Positions 8,512-15,422 of a DNA stretch of 64,000 nucleotides are shown here, one piece after another. The stretch lies in assembly GCA_965234335.1 (NCBI GenBank), contig OZ248457.1:62001-126000 (forward strand), in the 5' to 3' direction. The translations under genes were made by a program, and so were the position numbers. The notes under the pieces were generated by a model. The model worked only from the letters and a program-made list of their open reading frames with translations. It searched no databases and was not told where the DNA came from. Position 1 is the stretch's first letter. Each line of letters opens with the position of its first letter. This DNA is from Leadbetterella lacustris. GTDB lineage: Bacteria > Bacteroidota > Bacteroidia > Cytophagales > Spirosomataceae.

Positions 8512-9033
8512 TTTGAGTTTGTTTTTCATTCGCATCAAAGATTCCTCAGTGGTGTATTCTTCCATTTCGGATAAATCTATCCATTTCAGCTGATTGGTCT
8601 CGTGATTTTGAACCAAAGGAAACTTGCAATCGGCTAATAGCAGAAATCTTACATCAAAATGTTCGTGTTCAGGAACTCCCTTGTTCTGAGGAATGGTATG
8701 AATATCTAGGTCAAAAATTTCTTGACCAATATTCTCGATTCGCAGACCCGTTTCTTCAAAAACCTCTTTCAAAGCTACTGCCAAAGTATCTTGTTCGCCA
8801 TCACAATGCCCTCCAGGCTGCAGCCATTTGTTGAGTTTTTTATGATGGAGTAGGAGTGTTTTGTGATTTTTGGGATCAAAAATAAAAGCAGAAGCTGTAA
8901 TGTGACCAATAAGCAGGTGCCTTTCAAAGCAATCTTTATTGATTTCTACAAATTCAATAAATCTCTTTTTTATTGATATTTCTGAATCGGAAGCACAATT
9001 ATACGCTGATAATAATTCTAAAATTTCTTTCAT
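8503..9033 (-). CDS. Nudix hydrolase
   Basis: The 176-residue protein contains a Nudix box around 75-97 (GGHCDGEQDTLAVALKEV, then FEETGL). The metal-binding Glu residues E90, E93 and E94 are present. By my alignment the first Glu of the consensus is Gln (Q81) and the Arg is Lys (K89), a mild departure from Gx5Ex7REUxEExGU. The preceding KLNKWLQPGGHCDGE stretch is typical of a broad Nudix subgroup acting on small nucleoside diphosphate derivatives; the substrate is unknown. It overlaps the end of holA convergently by 9 bp and is followed upstream by the beta-propeller gene on the same strand. Confidence 0.88.
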   Translation of the reverse strand: MKEILELLSAYNCASDSEISIKKRFIEFVEINKDCFERHLLIGHITASAFIFDPKNHKTLLLHHKKLNKWLQPGGHCDGEQDTLAVALKEVFEETGLRIENIGQEIFDLDIHTIPQNKGVPEHEHFDVRFLLLADCKFPLVQNHETNQLKWIDLSEMEEYTTEESLMRMKNKLKLV

Positions 9034-9042
9034 TCCTTGTGA

Positions 9043-10065
9043 TTACTCCCAAATAGCAATTCCATTGGGTTTAAGACCGACATTTAATTTCTTGATGATT
9101 TTTTTTGAAGAAACATCCACCACTTGCACCGAATTCCCTTTCTGATTAACAATTAGGGCCGTTTTTCCATTTTTCAGAAAACCAATATGATGAGGATCCA
9201 CATCGGTAGGGATTTCGATTTTTTGAATCCATTTGGTTTGATTTTTTTGATAAACAAAAACTTTATTGGATTTTGGTGCACAAACCCAAAGTTCATTTGC
9301 TATAGCGTTAAAAACTACAAAACCGGGAACAAAGTCAAAATCGATAAAATCAATAACTTTAAAACTGTCCAAATCCACAATATTTAAGCTCTTAGCGTTT
9401 GAGTTTTCAACAAATACAATGGATTGGTTCCATCCAGGCCAGACATTGGTTGGAAATGGATCAACCTTCATTTCTCTAATAATTTCCTTCTTTATAGCAT
9501 CTATAACGGTCAAAAAAGAAGTTTCACCACAAGCTACTAGGGCTAGTTCACCATTTTTTGCAAAAATAATTTCGGAGGGATCAGGCCCTACCGCGATTTC
9601 CTTTATTAAAGCAAAGGAATTAGCATCAAAAACTTTAACTTTTCCAGCGTGAGAGACCAAACCTGTCCAAATTTCCTTGTTATCGTTAGAAAAAACTGCG
9701 TTATGATTAGCAAAAGCCACTGGAAATACTTTCTCTGATTTTTTAATTAAATCTAAAACTCCAACATTTCCCTTTACCGATGCACCATGCAAACCACTGT
9801 GTCCATTTGAAAAATCGTACTCTGGAAAAGCCACTGAAAGTTTTGAATAATCTTTGGAAAGATAAATGTGATGTCCGAACGAATTTCCAGCATTCTTAAA
9901 GTAATACCGACCTTTTTCCTCAAAACTTTTGGTATCAATCACCGAAATGCTATTATCTCCGCCATTGATAATAAACGCAGAATTCTTTTCAAAACTTAGG
10001 TCTGAAATATCTGAGTTCTTTTTAGAACATGAAGTGAGTAGCAATAAAAATAAAATATATCGCAT
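9043..10065 (-). CDS. YncE-like beta-propeller lipoprotein
   Basis: With the start at ATG 10065 the protein has 340 residues and begins with a lipoprotein signal peptide (LLLLTSC, acylated Cys13). The rest is made of repeated blades of the 40-residue YVTN/cytochrome-d1 type (NSISVIDTKSFE, GKVKVFDANSFALIKEI, KSLNIVDLDSFKVI, NSVQVVDVSSKKIIKKL), about seven in all. Such proteins are often periplasmic or surface propellers of unknown ligand. A longer frame from 10119 would place a terminator hairpin inside the coding sequence and put residues before the signal peptide, so I reject it. Confidence 0.82.
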   Translation of the reverse strand: MRYILFLLLLTSCSKKNSDISDLSFEKNSAFIINGGDNSISVIDTKSFEEKGRYYFKNAGNSFGHHIYLSKDYSKLSVAFPEYDFSNGHSGLHGASVKGNVGVLDLIKKSEKVFPVAFANHNAVFSNDNKEIWTGLVSHAGKVKVFDANSFALIKEIAVGPDPSEIIFAKNGELALVACGETSFLTVIDAIKKEIIREMKVDPFPTNVWPGWNQSIVFVENSNAKSLNIVDLDSFKVIDFIDFDFVPGFVVFNAIANELWVCAPKSNKVFVYQKNQTKWIQKIEIPTDVDPHHIGFLKNGKTALIVNQKGNSVQVVDVSSKKIIKKLNVGLKPNGIAIWE

Positions 10066-10096
10066 AAAAAAACGCTGCCTTTTATAAGACAACGTT
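10066..10096 (-). terminator. Rho-independent terminator after the small exported protein gene
   Basis: On the minus strand AACGUUGUC pairs with GGCAGCGUU (9 bp, two G-U pairs) across an 8-nt loop, followed by a run of U. On the plus strand the same bases would have mismatches, so the hairpin is directional. It lies directly against the ATG of the beta-propeller gene. Confidence 0.75.
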
Positions 10097-10125
10097 TTTT
10101 TGAATAAAAAATTTATCAAAACTGA

Positions 10126-10422
10126 TTATTTTGAAATCAAACTAAGGACAATCTCAGACAAAGCACTCACTATAAAACCAAAAAGACTTTTCAAAAAACC
10201 TTTCTGAGACTCTTCTTTGGTCTCCTCTTGGCTGTTTATAGTTTTTTCCAATAATGGATTTACCAAAAGGCTATTGCTATTAACCGTTGATTTCGAATTA
10301 ATTGCCATAGACTTCCCGGCCTTCAATTGTTGGTCAGCTATTCTTGGGTTGCTCACAATTCCAAAACTTGATAAGGAAAAGTTGGCAGAAATCAGTAAAA
10401 GAAAAAGAACTAATTTTTTCAT
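10126..10422 (-). CDS. Small exported protein, function unknown
   Basis: The 98-residue protein has a Lys-Lys signal peptide (about 1-20: LVLFLLLISANFSLSSFG), a Ser/Asn-rich middle, and a hydrophobic C-terminal helix (about 75-97: FLKSLFGFIVSALSEIVLSLI). I recognise no family. The terminator immediately downstream and the ordinary signal peptide support a real gene. The C-terminal amphipathic/hydrophobic segment suggests association with a membrane. It sits between the propeller gene and fumC, both on the same strand. Confidence 0.65.
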   Translation of the reverse strand: MKKLVLFLLLISANFSLSSFGIVSNPRIADQQLKAGKSMAINSKSTVNSNSLLVNPLLEKTINSQEETKEESQKGFLKSLFGFIVSALSEIVLSLISK

Positions 10423-10476
10423 TAGTGATATTTTTTTGTCAAAAGTAATGCAAAATTGGATGTTTTCAACAAAATA

Positions 10477-11877
10477 TCAAGAAATTTTTCCTACCATTTC
10501 CTCAGGTTTTACCCATTCATCAAACTCGTCAGCCGTTAAATACCCCAATGCTACAGCTGTTTCCTTTAGCGTGCTTCCGTTTTTGTGAGCAGTTTGAGCT
10601 ATCTCAGCAGCTTTGTAATAGCCAATTTTGGTGTTCAAGGCAGTCACCAACATCAATGAGTTATTAACATGTTTTTTTATGTTTTCATGCAAAGGCTCAA
10701 TACCCACCGCACATTTGTCATTAAACGACACACAAACATCTCCAATGAGTCGGGCAGAATGTAGGAAGTTGTAGATCATCATCGGCTTGAAAACGTTCAA
10801 CTCAAAATGACCATTTGAACCTCCAATATTAATAGCCACGTCGTTCCCAAGAATTTGTGCAGCGGCCATGGTCATGGCTTCGCATTGCGTAGGATTAACT
10901 TTGCCTGGCATAATAGACGAACCCGGCTCATTATCTGGAATGTAAATTTCACCAATACCTGATCTTGGTCCAGATGAAAGCATTCTTACGTCGTTGCCGA
11001 TTTTCATTAGACTAACTGCCACCGTTTTCAAAGCACCATGTGCTTCTACAATGGCATCGTGAGCAGCCAGAGCCTCAAACTTATTCTCGGCAGTTCTAAA
11101 AGGCAATTCGGTAAGTTTGGCTATTTGACCAGCCACGTTCTCAGAATATCCCTCAGGAGTGTTTATGCCTGTTCCCACGGCCGTTCCGCCCAGAGCCAAC
11201 TCAGACAAATGATCCAGGGTATTATTGATAGCTTTCAGACCATGATTGAGCTGCGAAACATAGCCCGAAAACTCCTGTCCGAGGGTCAAAGGCGTTGCAT
11301 CCATGAAGTGTGTACGGCCAATTTTTACCACATTCATAAACTCTTTTGACTTGGCAGCAAGTGTATCCCGAAGCTTGGTAATTCCAGGAATTGTAGTCTC
11401 TATGAGCATCTTGTATGCCGCTATGTGCATGGCAGTAGGGAAGGTGTCGTTGGAGGACTGCGACTTGTTCACGTCGTCGTTGGGATGCAAAAACTTTGCT
11501 TTGTCGTTCAGTTCGCCTCCTTTTAAGACATGGGCTCTGTAGGCTATAACTTCGTTACAGTTCATGTTAGACTGTGTGCCTGAACCCGTTTGCCAAACAA
11601 CCAAAGGAAACTGATCGTCTAATTTTCCTTCTAAAATCTCATCACAAACCACACCAATAAGCTTTGCTTTTTCTTCCTCCAAAATCCCAGCCTCAAAATT
11701 TGCCAACGCTGCACCATGCTTTAGATAAGCAAATGCCTTTATGATTTCTTTTGGCATCTTGTTGATGTCTTGGGCAATCTGAAAATTTTCAATAGATCTT
11801 TGGGTTTGAGCTCCCCAATAAACATGAGAAGGCACTTTCACTTCACCCATTGTATCTTTTTCTATCCTATAGTCCAT
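10477..11877 (-). CDS. fumC: Class II fumarate hydratase
   Basis: FumC converts fumarate and malate in the TCA cycle. The 466-residue protein is of normal length and collinear with FumC. It has the superfamily signature GSSIMPGKVNP at about 318-328 (the mobile catalytic-Ser loop) and the GRTHFMDATPLTLGQE segment near 187 with the catalytic His. GSGTQSNMNCNE and NDTFPTA are also intact. It is a single gene with its own clear promoter at 11894-11924. Confidence 0.96.
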   Translation of the reverse strand: MDYRIEKDTMGEVKVPSHVYWGAQTQRSIENFQIAQDINKMPKEIIKAFAYLKHGAALANFEAGILEEEKAKLIGVVCDEILEGKLDDQFPLVVWQTGSGTQSNMNCNEVIAYRAHVLKGGELNDKAKFLHPNDDVNKSQSSNDTFPTAMHIAAYKMLIETTIPGITKLRDTLAAKSKEFMNVVKIGRTHFMDATPLTLGQEFSGYVSQLNHGLKAINNTLDHLSELALGGTAVGTGINTPEGYSENVAGQIAKLTELPFRTAENKFEALAAHDAIVEAHGALKTVAVSLMKIGNDVRMLSSGPRSGIGEIYIPDNEPGSSIMPGKVNPTQCEAMTMAAAQILGNDVAINIGGSNGHFELNVFKPMMIYNFLHSARLIGDVCVSFNDKCAVGIEPLHENIKKHVNNSLMLVTALNTKIGYYKAAEIAQTAHKNGSTLKETAVALGYLTADEFDEWVKPEEMVGKIS

Positions 11878-11893
11878 TTTATATATTTTTTTA

Positions 11894-11924
11894 CAAATTT
11901 AGTATTGAATTGCATAAGTTCAAA
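11894..11924 (-). promoter_or_regulatory. fumC promoter (Bacteroidota type)
   Basis: Reading the minus strand, TTTG (11924-11921) is followed by exactly 19 bases and TAAATTTG (11901-11894), an excellent match to the Bacteroidota -33/-7 consensus. The fumC ATG lies 16 bp beyond the box, so the leader would be about 10 nt. Confidence 0.75.
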
Positions 11925-11940
11925 CTTAGAATTATACAAT

Positions 11941-13146
11941 TTAATGGCTCGAATTTCTAGTATTGTCTTTGAAAAACAAAATAAACAGAATTAAAACACC
12001 AGCCGCAATGTAAGCCGGAACCATCCAAACGCCCGTCCAGTCATGCTTAGTAACGCCGTCCACTACTGTGGTGTATCTAGTCAGTACTTTTCCTGACAAA
12101 TACGAACCTATACCCATACCAACACCATAGGTCGCAAAAGTTATAAGACCTTGAGCTGAATTCTTGATTTTCTCTCCAGCTTTGTTATCGGTGTATATTT
12201 GACCGGTTACAAAAAAGAAGTCATAACACACGCCATGAAGTAAAATGGCAAGGTAAAGTACCCATTCCGATGAGATTCCGTCGCCATAGCCGAAACATAT
12301 AAAACGTGTTATCCAGGCAATTAAACCAACAATCAACATCTTTTTGATGCCAAATTTTTGCAAAGCAAAAGGAATTAAAAGCATAAATCCAACCTCAGAT
12401 ACTTGTCCGAGCGACATTTTATTCTCCACATTGGTCATATTTGACTCAGTAAGTGATAAGTTTCCGTGAGCATAATAAAAAGCCAAAGGAATACAAACCA
12501 AAACCGATGAGAGGAAGAAAATTAAGAAAGAACGATCTTTGAATAGCACCAAAGCGTCTGTTCCTAATATTTGGCCTACAGTGGCATTTCCTGTAGCTTT
12601 TGGAGGTGTATTTGGCAAAGTGAAGGCAAAAACCGCCCACGCAATAGAAGTAAACATGGCAATCTGGAAAATGGTCACTTTGTCACCTACTTCGTAAAAA
12701 CCGATAATGTTGGTCACTACAATCCAAGCTATAGTACCCAAAACCCTAATAACCGGAAATTCCTTGCCCGGATCTTTCATTTGATTCATGGCAATCGAAC
12801 TCGAAAGTGCCAAATTTGGTGCGAATGTGAGTGTATAAGCTAAGATATACCAGAAGAAATTATCAGCAGATTGATTTTGGATTAAGAAATACAGAATTGC
12901 TGCACCAAGTAAATTTAAAATTCCCATTACCTTTTGTGCCGAAAAATACCGATCAGCTATCATTCCGATAAAAAAGGGAGCAATAATGGATGCTATCGAA
13001 AAGGTAGCGTAGGCGTTACCAATTTGATCGCCAGTGGCATTTAAAGTCGTGAACATATACTTGCCCATCTGCCCATACCACGAGCCCCAAGTAAAAAACA
13101 TCAAGAACATCATCAGCATGAGCTGAATTCTTACGGTCAATTTCAT
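11941..13146 (-). CDS. MFS transporter, nucleoside permease (NupG)-like
   Basis: The 401-residue protein has about 12 hydrophobic helices. Its N-terminus (RIQLMLMMFLMFFTWGSWYGQMGKYM) is typical of the NupG/XapB nucleoside:proton symporter family, including the FFTWGSWYG motif in helix 1. The cytoplasmic GMIADRYFSAQKV loop is the MFS motif-A region. It probably imports nucleosides, though Bacteroidota members may take other small molecules. It lies alone between fumC (same strand) and the divergent truA. Confidence 0.85.
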   Translation of the reverse strand: MKLTVRIQLMLMMFLMFFTWGSWYGQMGKYMFTTLNATGDQIGNAYATFSIASIIAPFFIGMIADRYFSAQKVMGILNLLGAAILYFLIQNQSADNFFWYILAYTLTFAPNLALSSSIAMNQMKDPGKEFPVIRVLGTIAWIVVTNIIGFYEVGDKVTIFQIAMFTSIAWAVFAFTLPNTPPKATGNATVGQILGTDALVLFKDRSFLIFFLSSVLVCIPLAFYYAHGNLSLTESNMTNVENKMSLGQVSEVGFMLLIPFALQKFGIKKMLIVGLIAWITRFICFGYGDGISSEWVLYLAILLHGVCYDFFFVTGQIYTDNKAGEKIKNSAQGLITFATYGVGMGIGSYLSGKVLTRYTTVVDGVTKHDWTGVWMVPAYIAAGVLILFILFFKDNTRNSSH

Positions 13147-13245
13147 AATATCATTAGGGTTTTATTGTTTTATTTATTCTACAAACTAAAGCATTTTTTT
13201 AAAGCCTAAAAAATCATTTATCAATTATATTGCTGAAAAAATCCA

Positions 13246-13253
13246 TAATTTTG
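13246..13253 (+). promoter_or_regulatory. -7 box immediately before the truA start
   Basis: TAATTTTG ends 4 bp before the ATG at 13258. In Bacteroidota the transcript starts about 6-7 bases after this box, which would place +1 at or just past the ATG. Either the message is leaderless or the box is not used. No strong -33 element is visible. Confidence 0.4.
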
Positions 13254-13257
13254 CACC

Positions 13258-14466
13258 ATGAAATACTTTATAGAGGTCTCTTACCTCGGCACAAATTTTC
13301 ATGGTTGGCAAATCCAGCCCAATGCCCCAAGCATACAAGGCGAGCTAGAACATGCTTTAAGTACCGTTTTAGGTGAAAATATTTCTATAATGGGCAGTAG
13401 TCGGACGGATACCGGTGTAAATGCCCGTCAGCAGTTTGCCCATTTTAAAACCTCACGTAAACTTCTTGAATTAGAAAATCTAAAAAATAGGCTCAATAGA
13501 TTTCTCAAGAGCGATATTGCGGTCAAAAGCATTTTTTCGGTATTTCCCGAGGATCACACCCGATTTGATGCCCTCAACAGGAAATACATATACAGAATAA
13601 TCAAAAGTAAAGATCCTTTTCAGAAAGAAATAGCTGCGGTATATTTTAAAGAATTCGACTTAGCAAAGCTCAATAGGGCCTCAGAAGTCTTGCTTAAACA
13701 CATTGATTTTAAGAGTTTCAGCAAAGTAAAAACCAATGTAAATACCTTTGATTGTAAAATTGAAGAGGCTTTTTGGATTCAGAATAAAGGCACATTAGTG
13801 TTTCATATAAAAGCCAACAGGTTTTTGAGAGGAATGGTCAGAGCGATTGTTGGAACGCTCTTGAATGTAGGTTCTGGAAAAATTACGGTTGATGATTTTG
13901 AACAGATAATTTTGGAAAAAGATAGAACCAAAGCAGGTATAGCAGCCAAAGCCGAGGGCCTAACCTTGGAGGAAGTGAATTATCCTGAAGGCTATTTCAA
14001 TCGAAAGATTGAAATAGCCGAAGCTGAAATCCACGAAATGGAGATTGTAAAAGAACTTTTCATGAAATACCAGACACATTTGGGCATTTCGCTCTGTTTT
14101 CAGGGTTTTCAGCAAGAACTTGATAATTTACCGGGCAAATATGCTCCTCCAACAGGTACCATACTTTTGGCCAAAGAAGGAAAAAACATAGCCGGAATTG
14201 TAGCTCTTAAGCAGTTAGAAGACGGTGTTTGCGAAATGAAACGCTTATTTGTTCTTCCTGATTATCAAGGATATGGTGTCGGAAAAATGCTGACTGAGTC
14301 TCTTCTAGAAAAAGCCAAAAAGTTAAATTTCAAAACGATGAAATTGGATACTTTAGGTCGTCTGGAATCTGCAGTGGCATTGTATCACAAACTTGGTTTT
14401 GAACAAACAAACCCTTATAATATCAACCCTGAGGAAGATATTCTTTATTTTGAAAAAAAATTATGA
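13258..14466 (+). CDS. truA: tRNA pseudouridine synthase A fused to a GNAT acetyltransferase domain
   Basis: Residues 1 to about 246 are a complete TruA, which makes pseudouridine at tRNA positions 38-40. The catalytic Asp is D51 in SSRTDTGVNARQQFAHF, and the RFLRGMVRAIVG segment lies near 190. From about 257 to the end (402) follows a GNAT fold, with an acetyl-CoA loop at 332-343 (VLPDYQGYGVGK) and a C-terminal ALYHKLGF beta-bulge typical of GNATs. One uninterrupted frame joins the two, with a short acidic linker (IAEAEIHEME). The fused GNAT substrate is unknown. The last 4 bp overlap tsaC. The fusion is seen directly; any link between the activities is inference. Confidence 0.92.
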   Translation: MKYFIEVSYLGTNFHGWQIQPNAPSIQGELEHALSTVLGENISIMGSSRTDTGVNARQQFAHFKTSRKLLELENLKNRLNRFLKSDIAVKSIFSVFPEDHTRFDALNRKYIYRIIKSKDPFQKEIAAVYFKEFDLAKLNRASEVLLKHIDFKSFSKVKTNVNTFDCKIEEAFWIQNKGTLVFHIKANRFLRGMVRAIVGTLLNVGSGKITVDDFEQIILEKDRTKAGIAAKAEGLTLEEVNYPEGYFNRKIEIAEAEIHEMEIVKELFMKYQTHLGISLCFQGFQQELDNLPGKYAPPTGTILLAKEGKNIAGIVALKQLEDGVCEMKRLFVLPDYQGYGVGKMLTESLLEKAKKLNFKTMKLDTLGRLESAVALYHKLGFEQTNPYNINPEEDILYFEKKL

Positions 14467-15422
14467 CAGCTGAAATAGGAATTGACTTAATAAAGGCTCA
14501 AAAGATACTGGAAAACGGCGATTTGGTGGCCATTCCAACCGAAACCGTCTATGGTTTGGCGGCCAATGCCCTAGACCCCTTGGCAGTGAGTAAAATTTAT
14601 GCTGCTAAGAATCGCCCAAGTTTTGATCCTTTGATTATTCATGTTGGGAAAATTGAGGATTTTAAGACGTATACAGTGGATTTCCCAGTTCAATTAATGC
14701 ACTTGGCAGAGAAATTTTGCCCTGGCCCAATCACTTTTTTAGTTAAAAAAAGCGAAATTATTCCCGAAATAACTACTTCTGGCCTCGAAAAGGTGGCCAT
14801 TAGAATTCCCAAACATCCATTAACACTCGAACTTTTAAACAAGCTTAATTTCCCTTTGGCTGCTCCAAGTGCCAATCCCTTTGGATATGTTTCGCCTACA
14901 ACAGCGGCTCATGTTTACGAGCAATTGGGCGAGCGGATTCCATATATCCTCGATGGCGGGCCATGTAAGGTTGGGCTGGAATCAACAATTGTTGGCTGTG
15001 AAAACGAAAACTTAATAATTTACCGCAAGGGAGGCCTTGACTTGGACGAGTTGCGTAAAGTCTTTTCGGGAGAAATACTGATAAAAGATCACTCGAGCTC
15101 TAATCCGCAGGCACCCGGAATGCTCAGCAAGCACTATTCACCCAAAAAGAGAATTGAAATACTTGATGAAACCACAATATTAGACTTGATTGATAAAAAA
15201 TCTACTGGCCTTTTGAGATACAATACACCAATAGAAGGTTTTGAAAATCAGATAGTTTTATCTGGGAAATCAGACTTAAACGAGGCTGCTTTTCGTCTTT
15301 TTGACGCTTTGAGACAGTTTGATAAAATGGATATTCAAAAAGTTTACATAGAACTTGTCCCTGAAAAAGGTCTTGGCATTGCCATAAATGACAGACTAAG
15401 AAGGGCGGCAGCCAAGTCTTAA
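14463..15422 (+). CDS. tsaC: L-threonylcarbamoyladenylate synthase (TsaC/Sua5 type)
   Basis: This enzyme makes threonylcarbamoyl-AMP for t6A37 of ANN-decoding tRNAs. The 319-residue protein carries the YrdC domain (about 8-200), with PTETVYGLAANA near 26-37, KNRPSFDPLIIHV and SANPFGYVSPTTAAHV. A C-terminal Sua5 domain (about 215-319, APGMLSKHYSPK onward) is also present, so it is the long Sua5 form. It is translationally coupled to truA by a 4-bp overlap; both genes act on the tRNA anticodon arm. The stop overlaps the convergent OmpA gene by 4 bp. Confidence 0.92.
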   Translation: MTAEIGIDLIKAQKILENGDLVAIPTETVYGLAANALDPLAVSKIYAAKNRPSFDPLIIHVGKIEDFKTYTVDFPVQLMHLAEKFCPGPITFLVKKSEIIPEITTSGLEKVAIRIPKHPLTLELLNKLNFPLAAPSANPFGYVSPTTAAHVYEQLGERIPYILDGGPCKVGLESTIVGCENENLIIYRKGGLDLDELRKVFSGEILIKDHSSSNPQAPGMLSKHYSPKKRIEILDETTILDLIDKKSTGLLRYNTPIEGFENQIVLSGKSDLNEAAFRLFDALRQFDKMDIQKVYIELVPEKGLGIAINDRLRRAAAKS

